Origin: Synchiropus splendidus
Taxonomy: Eukaryota > Chordata > Actinopteri > Syngnathiformes > Callionymidae
Reading direction: 5' to 3'
Assembly (NCBI RefSeq): GCF_027744825.2
Contig: NC_071335.1
Location: forward strand, 16,558,501 to 16,622,500
Length of the DNA stretch: 64,000 nucleotides
Shown here: positions 37,991-54,600 of the stretch, piece by piece
How the letters are laid out: every line of letters starts with the position of its first letter
How positions within the stretch are numbered: position 1 is the stretch's first letter
Notes under the pieces: generated by a model
The model's database searches: none
The model's input: the letters and a program-made list of their open reading frames with translations, nothing else
Told to the model about the DNA's origin: nothing
Position numbers and translations under genes: made by a program

Positions 37991-40900
37991 AAACAAGTCA
38001 TTCATTCAGTTTTAATCACCCATTTCATATCATTGTTATGACCATAAACATGACTAATGTAAGCATAATTTTTCATTTATTCAGAAATACAAATGTTTTT
38101 ATTTTTTAATCCTTGCCCACATTTTCAGTGTTGGTGTTGCAGTGCAATATGGGTCATGCAGAGAGGTGTGACATTAGATATGATAACACTGGCTGAGAAA
38201 AAGTGAGATGAAAATATCTCAGACAGACTGGGGAGGCAGAGCATGAGTTTGACAAGCCATTAAGATGTAGGCTACATGTTATTTAATTGCTCATGAATGG
38301 CAGGAATATTGATTTCTACATTTGACTTAAATCTCAAAAGATTATTCATGATCTATTAGATGAAACTGTCTAAACAATGGGGCATGTTTCAGAAAACCTG
38401 TGAAGTCACGTCCTGCTCATATTATGCTTAAATATTGCCTCAAAAAAACATGAACTCAGTGACCTTTTCACCCATTTAGCTGTGGACACAACATAATGCT
38501 TCCTTACATTCAAATACCATGGAGGAAAAATGTTAAGACTAAGATATTTGACCTAAAAAAATGCAGGTGATGAAACAGGTTTATGAGAGTGCTGCTGCAG
38601 CGACAACCTTTACCACTCCACACAGGAGGAACACCACTGTAATGAGAGAGCTTGACCTCAAAGCTGATACAGGGTGAAGATGGAAAGGTCAACTGACTGA
38701 AGTGCAATCTATCGTAATGGAGAATTGACATTGTGGAAATCTATTCCCAGATGTGTGTAGTATGTCTTCATCTGGAGTGACAGACACGTCGCCTCACCTC
38801 CAAGAATCGGCTCTACAGCCACCGGATCCTGAAACTGTCTCTCTGGCTTCACAGTCGCCCCAAACACACGCGCACACACATTCACACATATGCACACGAC
38901 AAGGCAAAAGAAAGTAGCTGTGGTAAGTAACAAGTGAAAACGCCATCTGTCAAGCGAGAGCGCATTTGCTTCGCCTCAGCATTTTCAGGGGAATGCCTTG
39001 AAGACAAAAAGGTCCTTGTTCTCAATCTCTCCACAAATCCCATCTCTCATTCTTCCTCCCTCTTCCTTCATCCCCCTTGCTCTGTGCGCCGTGCCGCTCC
39101 GCCACCATCAGCAAAGTTGCACACATAAGCATTGGTCAGCGTTCAATTACTGTGAACACCAGGGAGGGATGGGGAAAAGTACTTGACAGAGAAATGCACT
39201 TCAAGCACTGATTAAATACTGATACCAAGTATAAAAAGCTTAGCCCCTAGGTTGTGTGTGTTTCAGTGTGTGTACATAGATTGCACAAAGGAAATAGGGA
39301 GAATTGAGTGTGTGTGTGCGCGTGTACAACAGAAAGACAGTTTGGAGTGGAGGGGGGGGGCTCTTCTCTCCAATACTGATACAACTGTTTCATCATTATG
39401 ACCCTCTATTACAGTACTTGCCAACTTGCTTACTACATACTTTTGATACACTCCACAGAGTGCTGACTCTCACTAAAGCTGCTGATATGGAGTCATTAGG
39501 GGGCGAAGTTTTCTGTTTTTCTTAAGCCCACTGAGCTTCCCTATTAATACTCTTGTGCATTTCGCTGTTGTGATGATGCTCACAGGTTGCTCTCTACTGT
39601 TTAACATGGCCCCATCAGCCACACACAAAGTTACGTCCGGTTCAGTGTCTTCATTCAAGAGGGTGTGACCTGAGATTAGAGAGTACTCTTGGCACAATAC
39701 TTCTACCTCACTGTTAATCAGTTTCTAGTGGTCTTCCAGTGCAGCAGTGTCACAGCAGTCGATATGAATATAGCTGTTAATATGAATAACAACTCAACGC
39801 CTCCTTGCATGAGTAGCTGCTTATGAAACAAATACATTTCGGGTTGTAGACTAGTGTGATATGACTGTTGTCCTCTACCTGCATTGGCAAGACATATTAA
39901 ACTTTTTTTTTCACCACCTATAGTTTTATTTATTTATTTTATGTGAAATGTGTGTTTATTTAATTGTATATTCTACTATTATTATTTTAAATAATAATAA
40001 TTTGAGGACTATTATATTCAATTTTAATGTGTTTTATCCACACTATTATTAGGATTTTAGTTAAATCGAAATTGTTTCCATTGTTTTATATTGTTTACTT
40101 TAGTATGCTGTTTTATTCTCTGCTGTTTTGGTTGTAAAGTGTCCTTGAGAGGTTTGCAATGTGCTCATAAATAAAATGTGTTAAAATAATAATACTAATA
40201 ATAATAACAATAATAATACTACGACTAATAATAATAGTGTTAATTTTCAGCCTATTAAATGCAGTGTAGTGAAATAAATTATACAATAGATTCAAAATAT
40301 TTCACCAACAGATAGCTTCTATTGTGAAAGATTATCAGACAAAAGCGCTGTAAAGTAATGATCACAGTTACTCAAAAAAAAGTTATCTAATCGAAAAAAG
40401 GAGGAGGTGGTTTCAAATGGTCTCGGCAAACTAAATAAATAAAAAATAAATACACAAAATCAAACGCTTATTAGGTGTCGAAAGAGAAGGATCATGAACG
40501 CCAACATTGAAGTTGAAACGAGCGCTGAATAAGTGCTCATAAACACTGTTAGGATTAAGTATGACAGCGCTTGAACTTGACTACCGTAAACAAAAAGTTG
40601 CATTGTAAGTGAATTCCCCAAAATACGTTGAGATGGAGAGAGATGCTTTAAATGTTGAGGGCTTCACTACATACCTTAAGAAAAAAACAGCAGAAACATA
40701 AACACGCCGCGTTAAATTCTCGTTGTGTTTCAGTCACCATTCAGTTTTCTACACTGCTGGCCACTCGAGACCAAAAAAAAAAGCAGCTTTAGAACCACAA
40801 AGACCACCTTGTCCTTCATCTTCATTTCACTGGACCCTCGCTCAAAAGCGGTGATCCTTTTAAATCCACGACAGGCGCCGCACGAGCGTCTATTCCTGAC

Positions 40901-41250
40901 AAAGCCAACCCCCCAGCATGAACCTTTGTCCGCCCGCCGGTGCCATGTTGCCATAGCTCCCTCGTGCCTCCACTCCAGCTCCACCACCAATAACGATGAT
41001 TCAGCAGCACAGCTGCTCCACCACGACAGCCACTCCACTCCGAGCCCGGCGCTACGAAACCGCGTTGCAACACACGAGTGTTGAAGGATACGAGACAAAG
41101 CGAACGTGGATCTTGACACTATCCCAGCGGGATGGTGTCACTAGCTCGAGCCGCTGGACGTTTGACAGCTAGCGGTGATCCACGCGTCTCTCTTTGTTAG
41201 AGAAGAAACAGTATCGGAATAAAGAGTAATGTTCAAGTTGTGCGCCTTAC

Positions 41251-41890
41251 CTGCGAAGCAACAACAGCCAAAGCGCTTCAGCACCTCCGACAGCTGACGG
41301 TGCTACACGGACAAAGCTCTCATTTATTCCCGCTTTCCCGAACTAGAGAGCGTTTCCTCGGAGGAACAAGGGCTTCGCTCGTCCTGGCGGAGGCACAAAA
41401 AGCCGATTTACTGTCAACACCACTAATTCCGACACATTCCGGCTTCTGTTGTCTTTGTCTCGCACACTTGCTCCCTCGCGCGAACGAGCCGGGCTCGGAG
41501 GGGGGCACGTGCGGCTCCGAACCGTACCGTGATGATTCAGCACAAGTGGGTTCAGTCCGCGCACGAGCCGAGGTGGGTTCGGCCGAGCGCAGCGGCGGAG
41601 AAACGTCGCCAGCGAAGCGTCTTCGCTGAGCGGCCGCTGCACACTCAGCAAAAACAAGCCTCGCCGCCACGTTCAGCACTTCAGCCAAGAATTCGGGTTC
41701 TGACAGCTGACTCACCAGAAGTTCTCGGTTGGTTCGGGTTCGTCGACGGCTCCTCGACCCGGTATGGAGAGAGACAGCTGGAGAAATGCGAGTGTTTTCC
41801 GCTCACGCCTCCTCGCAGGTCTCTGGATAAGATCCACTCCTTCCCCGCTTGTTTTAGTTCACGGTCGGAGGCGCCAGACGTCAAATGATG
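41251..41890 (-). promoter_or_regulatory. MAFG 5' non-coding exon and CpG-rich promoter
   Basis: CpG-rich block (about 41250-41880) with a minus-strand donor CAG|GTAAGG at 41251/41250, suited to a 5'UTR exon that splices to 27880. It contains the ARE-type core RTGAYnnnGC as ATGATTCAGC (within 41531-41542). A second copy of the same 12-mer, GATGATTCAGCA, lies at 40995-41006 in intron 1. Long open frames in this block are a by-product of GC content. The start site is not resolvable by eye. Confidence 0.6.
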
Positions 41891-41899
41891 TTTGGATCA

Positions 41900-44800
41900 C
41901 ATGGTTTCATTCATGAAGCGTCTACGCAACCTACTTTTAAAGAGACATCAGAATACTACCATGCGACGGACCTTCTAGTTAATAACCAGCAACATAAAGA
42001 CATTTCTCTGGAAGATTGTGGGAAGCGATGAGTGGGACTCTGTTCTCCCCCCTTTTTATATGAGACTTTAATTGACAAGAAAACTGCTAAACAATCAGTC
42101 ATGCCGGAAATAACATTTCACTTCAATGATTGAAATGTAAATCCATCTAACGCAAACAGAGGAGGGAATCACTTTACATTCTTTACCTCTTACAATTCTT
42201 TATATCACCTTTGACCTTTTAGAGTGCAATGAGGGTTCATGGCAGTGTCAAACGTATGGTCTGGGGGTCAAATACGGCCGGTCAGTTGTTTTGTGTGGCC
42301 CTAAAGAGACTTGCACAATACAGTTTGTTTAGATAAAGGGATATTCCACTCCAGATTATTTATTATTTACAGTCGTCTTGCCTAAATGTTTTGAAAACAT
42401 AGACTTCCACTTAGACTTTCCCACCACCATGACGCTGAAGAGTAGTGCAAAATCTGTTTTGAGTTATTTTGCCTACATGATTTTGCCCATGATCGCACAA
42501 CCTGTTGCCAAGAGTGAAAATAAAGATATCTTTAAAAAGGGAGGAGAAATAAGATCACTGGTTTATTCTCTACCAAATCCATTGTTTGTGGATTTTCCCT
42601 GTTTCCTGGGGGTCAAAACTAAATTAAATATTATGGTAAATGCTCTATATATGAAGCAGTTGAGGTGGAGTTGGCAGTGAACCCCACTTCTGATGGCAGA
42701 GCACCTGTCAATAAGCATGAATATATATATAAATCTAAAGCCAGAGAGGATTTGATCCTAACATTTTTTGCAGGTTACGCACATCATCCTCTCCCAAACT
42801 GCTGCCGACTTTTCCCATCAGCAAGTCAAGAAGGCCGCGTGCAATCGCCTTGAGACACGACTTGCTCAACAGTAAATGATGAAACACTTTAAACGCTGCG
42901 GCTCTAAAATAGATTTCCTGATAACGGGTCATTTGAAACGAGGTTCTTCATCGAACGTGATAATTAACAAAACACTTAAAGTTGATTCGACATCCCTGCA
43001 GTGTTTTAAATGTCGGGATGATGAATGCAAAATCCTTCTGGCTCAGTCTATTCAAGAGGAGAAAAGGCTATTTGAACGAGTGGAGGAGACGAATTCTGCC
43101 ATAAATATCCACCGAGCGATCGTATGTCATCGACTATCCATTACAGTTTAGTAACATAACTAAACTATTAGGACTGATGTACAGTAGTTTATCAATATCT
43201 CATATCCCATTTCTGAGCAGCTAATGACTCATGCAGGACAAGAAAGTGCCGGTCCACCATTAGCTGCCTATTTCAGGCTAATGCCATTTAGTATATTAAG
43301 AGCCCATATTACACATTAATCGATTAGATTTTGGGTCAGAATCAATTAGAGCGAACACGGACGCATCCATCCTTGGTTTGATTCTAACACTGAACCCTTG
43401 GTACCAACGTGACGTATCACTGAGGAGTTTGTCATGTGATCCGGTTCACCCCCATATTACAAGGGGCTGGAGCCCTGAGGTGAGAGTCAGGGGCCACTTC
43501 AGTTATCCGTTAGCCAATGTTCACAGACTGTGGGAGGAAATCTGAGTGCAAAGGAAGCATGGAAGATAACCTTACAGAGAGGACTCTGGCATAGACTCTT
43601 TCAATGAGGTTGCAGCACTACCCACTGCTCCACCTTACTGGCTGTTGATTCGAGCGAGCCCTCAAAAAGAAATTTCCAAGATAGTCGAAATGGAGTATAG
43701 TTATCGGAAATTCAAAGCTCTAAAGCAGTTTTTGTTTCCCAACAATACGTGCTTCTCATCCAGGAAGGTGAGAGTCCCTCCAATGGCCACGGCAGGGTCC
43801 ACGTCAGACATGCAGATCTGAAGTGAGACAGTCAGGAAGGTGACACTCCGATGACCCTACGGCTGAGGGGGAAGCTCATGTGCCGATTCACGAACGTGTT
43901 GAAACTTCCTCTTTCACTTGAAATCTGCCATGAGCTGATACTGTATCAACCCGCAGATCTGTCATGCACAAGTACAAAAATTCGACTGACAACTTAAGTG
44001 TCAGAGATAGAGCAGAACTGCTGGCTTCCATTTGCAGTGTCCCCGCATCGAGTCACCTGGCTGATCTCCAGGATTTGATATGCAAACAATCATGCCTCCT
44101 TAGAAAGGTCAATGATCACATTGACTGACTGGAGATGACAGGTAGCATCTGTCCTGCCTCTGTAAAGAAACCAATGCCATTGCAGAACAATGCAGCCTCC
44201 TGTCTGAGACACCGACCAACACGCCCCTATTTCCAAGCCATTTTCAACCGCTGGTGTCAAGAAAATGAAACTGGAAGGCTGGTTCACTCAAATCTGGCCG
44301 ACCAGTGAAAGGTAACAGCGTTCCAATAATGAGAGGCAAATGAAAGTCTCTCTTGGAACGGCTAATCTTAACGGACAGCGGCAGGAGCAAGCGAAGAATA
44401 ACCTTTGGAAATAAAAGAGGGATTACTCAGACACTTCAGCGGTGCTGGAGAAAAAAAAACTGCACGCACAAATAAACAGCCTGAGTGCACTAAGAGCATA
44501 TGGGCCTCAATTTAATCAAGGGACACTGGGGTGTATTCGTTTAAAGAAAATAAACTAATCCTACAACAGCTCCAAATTGTTCAATTATAATGAGGAGATG
44601 GCTGTTCACAAACCATCGCTTCCCCTCCATCATTTTCACTCCGCCATAATGCACCTGTGTATTGCCTGAACGGACCCGGAGGCCTATCTCATCCTCACAC
44701 AAAGTGGCATCTGTTAATCCAAAATGTGGCAGCCCTGAGCGCAGGAATACGCCAAAAAATATCCATAAAGTTGTTAAAGTAGTAAAAAGTTCCCCAGTAT

Positions 44801-46496
44801 GAAGAGACGAAACAGAACGACTGCTTCTTCTGGGCGTGGAGGAAAAGCCAGAGGACAAAAAAAACACCCGTCTACCGAGGTTTTATGTCCTTCTGATGGA
44901 GAGTTACCAAAATTGAACTGCTGATGAAAATGTGTTGCCGGATTTCTGGTGGAATTTTAAACCAGTGTTGCTTTATCACTGATTAAAAAGATCGGCTCTT
45001 GCTTTTAAGGTGATTTTATGGCTCCTTCAGGACAAGAACATTTCAGGTGCTCCGAATTGATTTAAGCTGTTGTTGCCACAAGATCATAAAAGTTTGGATC
45101 AAGGATATTATACGGATCGTGTAATTGTTATTTATTCAATACTCAATGCTGAGCAGAGGGTTGGACTTGACGTGGCGGTAGAGTGGCTCTACTCTGAGTC
45201 TCTCATGGATGACCATGCTTTGTTTCTTGGACAAGTGAAGACAGGAACGTAGATTGACCTCATGGTTCTGATTCAGTCGTATAGACTAAACATATTCAGA
45301 CACCATCCTTCCTCCCCTGGTGAACTACATCCCCTCCGGGTCTAAAGCTGCTTTCCAGTTACCTCAGTCGGAGCTGGGAAAGACAGCTCGGTTCATGTCC
45401 AGCACATAACAGAACACAAGATAGTGAGATTCAAAGAAAAGACAAAAACCTGCTCTCCATTTAGGATTCAGTTTGACAGTAGTACACGCTACATTTAATG
45501 CTAGAACACCCGCCAAAGAAGAGGATACTCAAATTCGCAGAAAGCTCTTGTCTTTATCACTGTATTTCATTGATTCAAAACTTCTTTTTGTCAACATTTG
45601 GGAAACCATCTTGTGTTGTGTATCCAGAGGGTGGAGAGGATTCTCCGTCTTCTCCGTCAATCTTTGCTGAGAGCAGACTTGAGAGTGGTGACATAACCAG
45701 TGTGTCACCACAGAACCCTCTGAAGTTTCTTCCATCACACTTGCAAAGCTTATCGATCACACATGGAAATGAGCTGGTCATCATCAACTTTTGAAAGTGA
45801 ATTCTGGAGAGCCATATTAAAAATATTTTGAGCTGCTTGATGCTCGTGCGCATCATATGGAAGGATCTTCACAATCATCTTGAATGAACACAGTAAGCAA
45901 GTATTGGGCTGAGCTTCTTTAATGATGAAAAAACAAAGGTATGTAACATTACAAAGATAAAACAGGACGCATTACAAGGACGGATTAACAGATGTCATTT
46001 TAACATCTTATTACTAGCTTTAATGTCGATATTTTCCCTTACTTTAAGAAAATATACATTGTGTGTTTCTGTGAAAGTCAGACCTGCGGTTTCCTTTAAA
46101 ACTAAAGTCTTCTGATAGAGTTTGGATCTCGACACAACATGGGATAAAAGGCACATGATAGTGAAAACAAACTCAAGTTGTTCAGCTCCAGTTCTTGCTG
46201 ATAGCACAACACAAGAAGCTTCCCAGTCTTCCAGCAACACCTTCAGTTAGCCTTTGGTATTGACTGGCCTCAGTCTATTGTCAGACTTGTGGCTTTAGAA
46301 TGCTTATTAACGGAATAATTCTGCCTCAGTATCATGTCATAGACAGCAACAGTTCAGCGTCAAGCCTTCTGAGTTCCAAATACTAATAAATAAGTGGTCG
46401 ACGATCGGGCTGATAATGTCAAGCAACATGTCAGGTAAAACTCTGCATGTGTTTAGCAGAGTTGATGAAGCCGGGTATGAACAACAGGGTGCTAAC
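41900..46496. other. Intergenic MAFG-PYCR1 and PYCR1 3'UTR
   Basis: No gene is supported. Repeat-like pieces: 42236-42310 (AGTGTCAAACGTATGG...GGGGTCAAATACGG, a common fish repeat end) and 43500-43650 (ACTGTGGGAGGAAATC...CACTGCTCCACC, a degenerate copy of a widespread fish repeat). The PYCR1 3'UTR probably occupies roughly 45.9-46.5 kb, with ATTAAA-type signals on the minus strand at 46019-46024 or 45918-45923. Confidence 0.4.
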
Positions 46497-50925
<4,429 letters not shown>

Positions 50926-51345
50926 CCTGTCAGGTCTGCCAAAATAAACGCAGTCTGAGAAGGCACGCAACTTCCATGCCACTTTCACATGTTGAATTAC
51001 AAACATACGGAAACGCTGCAAAGATTCTAAACCGGGTTTAAAGACTCATCGAACTAAAGAGCCGGGCGTTAAACATGAATAATGTCCATAATAAACGCGT
51101 ATTAACTCTACGAATGTGCATTTCAAAAAGCTATGTATAGCTTTAAAAAATCAATATAACACTGACAACTCAAAAGAAATGGAAAGCATGGCGATGGTGT
51201 CAGCTGACAACTGAAGATTAGTGGCAGACAAAAGATGTATCAGCGCTTCAAATCTCCGTTAGCCGCGGAGCAGTTAGCTGCCTGCGTTAGCAAGCCGGTA
51301 CCTGATGACAAAGACGACCATTAGACGCTATGACCACATATTTAC

Positions 51346-51620
51346 CTGTGTTTAAATGAAGCCGCAGAAGTCCAGGTAAGACTCCACCAGGTTGCCGACG
51401 TGGCTTGGAACTTTCCTTGGAAGGAAAACGGGGGGGAAAAAGACGAGTTTGTGAAGTCAACGTGGCTTCCTTTTTTACTCAACCCACTGAGGAGAATCAC
51501 GGACAAGAGTAAACCTTCACTGACCAATCAGAGCGAGGATTCACAATCTTCTGGCCAATTGTAACACGCGCTTTAAAACAAGGCGGGACTCTAAGACCGT
51601 TGCATCAGTCTGGCGAGGGA
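51346..51620 (-). promoter_or_regulatory. PYCR1 5'UTR exon and promoter
   Basis: A minus-strand donor (CAG|GTAAAT) at 51346/51345 ends a likely 5'UTR exon. Upstream are two CCAAT boxes (51524-51528 and 51555-51559, 31 bp apart) and a GC box (GGCGGGACT, about 51582-51590). GTTGCATCA (51599-51607) reads TGATGCAAC on the gene's strand and fits the C/EBP-ATF response element consensus TGATGNAAN. PYCR1 is a known ATF4 target in mammals. Confidence 0.6.
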
Positions 51621-54600
51621 GGAAAGAATGGTGAGGCGTTCACGGAGGAAGTAGGTCAAATACTATATACTGTACTGGGCAGATCAGACGTGATGTTCAG
51701 ACGTGACACCTTTTCTCTGTAAAAGAGAACTCTTGTGAATATGTTGGCTAAATCCACGGTAGTTGTCACTCACCCATCACTGTATAGACACATCCCTGTG
51801 ACTGTGGGAGGAAACTGGAGTGTTTACAGAACGACCCCACAAGCACTTGGTGTGCATTCAACTTCAAGGACACTGGCTAAAGCTCTTACGCTGGCCCCCC
51901 TCTCTCATATTGGCTGCTACTGAAGGGAAAAGACAAGAGGCACCACCAGGCAGGGGCGACCCGTGACTCACACCTGGGTCAACATTAACTATTTGGGCCA
52001 CATTGTCACCAAGTAAACAGTTGTGTCATTAATGGAGTTAATCATTGCCTTGCACTTTTTTGGTGAGTCTCAGAACAAAGCAAACCAGGACGATGGTCCA
52101 CATATATGGAACTAGATGTTGTGAAAAAATATGATGATTACAGATGACATTACATTGCACCGGTCCACCCACTTGTGTAGAAGACGGAGGATGATAGAAA
52201 TCATGCTGGTCCTTACAGAAAGGGATTGGAATCCTCAACGCTTCATATTTTTTTTACAGTCCACTGGCTGAAACTCCAACAAAAGTGAGTGACAGCCAAC
52301 ACTTATCTTCTTCTGACACTCGGAAAATTCAGTTGGCATTACAGCTCATGAAGGAAAGTACAAGTGATGTTGGAGACAGTACACGTATGTAGATTGTTTC
52401 AAAGGTCACCACGCTGTTCTCCACGCTGAGATGTGACCGTCCGTCATCACTGAGCACATGACGCTGATATCTCTTCTTTTCCTTCCTTTTCAATAAGGGT
52501 GCTGACTCTAATGCCCTCACGTGGGCAACATACACCGAGTCAGAATTTGAGGTGAGAGATATATATATTAAAAATTAGCACTGGCTAATGCACTGTAAAG
52601 AATCAGGCATTGAAGGTCAACTCCCTCACTTCTAATTCAATAAATGATCCTGCAACTCCACAAGCTGTTGTTCAGGTTCACCAGCAGGACTCCATGAACA
52701 CGCTGCTGGAATGCAGACTCATGGATTACATATGCGCCTGTCTATATATAAGGCAGAATGTACAGCTCAGGGTCAGCTGTCAGGAGACATCCTCTTCTGT
52801 TACTGTTTGACGATTTAAGCACAGTCTTTATAAAGGTACGTCAGCCTCCTCCACCTCACACTGTCTCTACCATCCTCCCAGGTCTCACCTGTGCTCACGT
52901 CCTCCATTATCTCACTTGTCTGTTTCCCATCCTGCTTCCTATGAGAAATAGTATTATCCAGTCTTTATAGATATATAAAAATGTGCAATAAAAAGATGAC
53001 GGAACAGGTTCTGACAGTAATATTTTGGGAGATAAATTGTTTCAGTGATTTAGAGCCTGCATTACCACAGATCAATGTGCAGATGCTGCAGGTTAGACAC
53101 TGTGGGAGCTGGATTAAATGACAAATACCCAACTACTTTCCCCGCAGTTTTAGAGCCCAGGATGACCATCCATCGCATAGATAGTGTTATTCCAGTATTG
53201 ACAATCATCCACAGCTATACTGAGCAGCGGTAACATGTTAGCACAGGGCTGCCAATTCTCTCCTAACCTGCATAAAACTCTCACAAAAGAGACTTTTGTC
53301 AGGCCACACTTCCCATTTGTCCTGCCTTTCTAGCCAAGTGACATCATACGGAATTATAGTATGAATACAGTTCATGGTGCTCTCGTGATTTGGCACCGTG
53401 GAGAGACTGTTGCCAGCATGAACTATTGGTTGGTCTACATTTGACAGCTGGTGTTTGAAAATACATTGTTAACTTGTAGTATTAAACTTGCGTATTTGAT
53501 CAGATGAGCAGGAGATGCTCATGAGCTTGGTTACACCAGGAAATGGATGTTGTGTTTGCTGCCGTCATAATGTGGGGAAAAAATAGATTCTGGGCAGAAA
53601 TACTGATATTTAACGTTATATATAAGATTATAATATTACATAACATATATAAAAAAAATCGGAATATATTTGAGTGACATTTTCTTTCTCCAGCCCCAAA
53701 TATGACCCTTTTTTGTGGCATTTAATTTGGCGTGATGACAAGATGTGATTTTACATATAGACACATCTGGATGTGGACAGCCATTTTGACGTCACTACAC
53801 ATCACTGCACGCACAAAAACACTACGGAAAAGCTGAACACAGTTGAACCAGCAAAGCAACTTGTGACAGCATTGTTTTAGTACATTCTCTCATAACAAAT
53901 GATGGCATATTTCTGCAATGTAGCCATGAGCAAACTGTTGAACATCAGGCAATGCTAGCTGTTGCTGATCTCCAGTTAGTTGGGACTGGACCTTCAGATA
54001 AGCCCTGCACCAAGTGTTGGACGCAGATTATCTCACAGTGACATCTGACAGTTTTGACACTGGCAAAAAGCCTGTTTACTTTTGGCCACACTACTTCAAA
54101 AGCTTTGACAGACACAGTCCACATAGCTGCCCCTGCCTTTGGTGTTATCCGTCAGGTGGCATGTGTGCTGGAGCACAGCAAACTCATTTGGTCTTCCTTT
54201 GACAAAAACCTAAGAGATTTATTATAAAACACGACCCCGGTGCCAATCTTCCCACCCGCTCGTGTGCACATCTCCATGGAGGGTTACCAGCTATTTGTTG
54301 CTGCAGCTGATTAGTGCGGCAAAGTAAGTCCGTGCGTGGCAACAAAAGTGGGATGGAAGAGGCTTTTTTTTTCTTTTACAGTGAAGATGTGCATTTTTAA
54401 TATCACAGGCAGACAGAGAGCTTCCCGCTGCTCGTCTACGTCTCCCTCCTGCAGGGCGGAACAAGAAGCACTGCATACAAAAGAAGCGACCGTGAAGAAC
54501 TTGAGCAGCTTTAAATCCTTTTCTCAAAACTAATAAAGGGATTACCAACGAACAATAGAAGCCTTTTTGGACTTTCAGGTCTGACCACAGAAAACAGAGG

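Larger units (their letters stand above)
27881..41250 (-). other. MAFG intron 1 (13.4 kb)
   Basis: Inferred from a CTAG acceptor before the ATG exon and a strong donor (CAG|GTAAGG) at 41251/41250. No host exon is supported inside. It holds low-complexity A-runs (about 30102-30260), a GATTA array, (TG)n, a G-rich tract and dispersed repeats, which are listed separately. The short open frames on both strands have no recognisable similarity. Confidence 0.55.

Noticed and set aside
40725..41715. Several 100-130-codon open frames on both strands around the CpG-rich block
   Set aside because: High GC lowers stop frequency. The translations are Arg/Ser/Pro-rich with no conserved motif and overlap the MAFG promoter and 5' exon.
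50926..51021. Upstream in-frame ATG giving PYCR1 a 32-residue N-terminal extension
   Set aside because: A good acceptor (TTTTGGCAG) lies just before the [10 protein letters not shown] start and a 5'UTR donor at 51346, so the extension is probably intronic.
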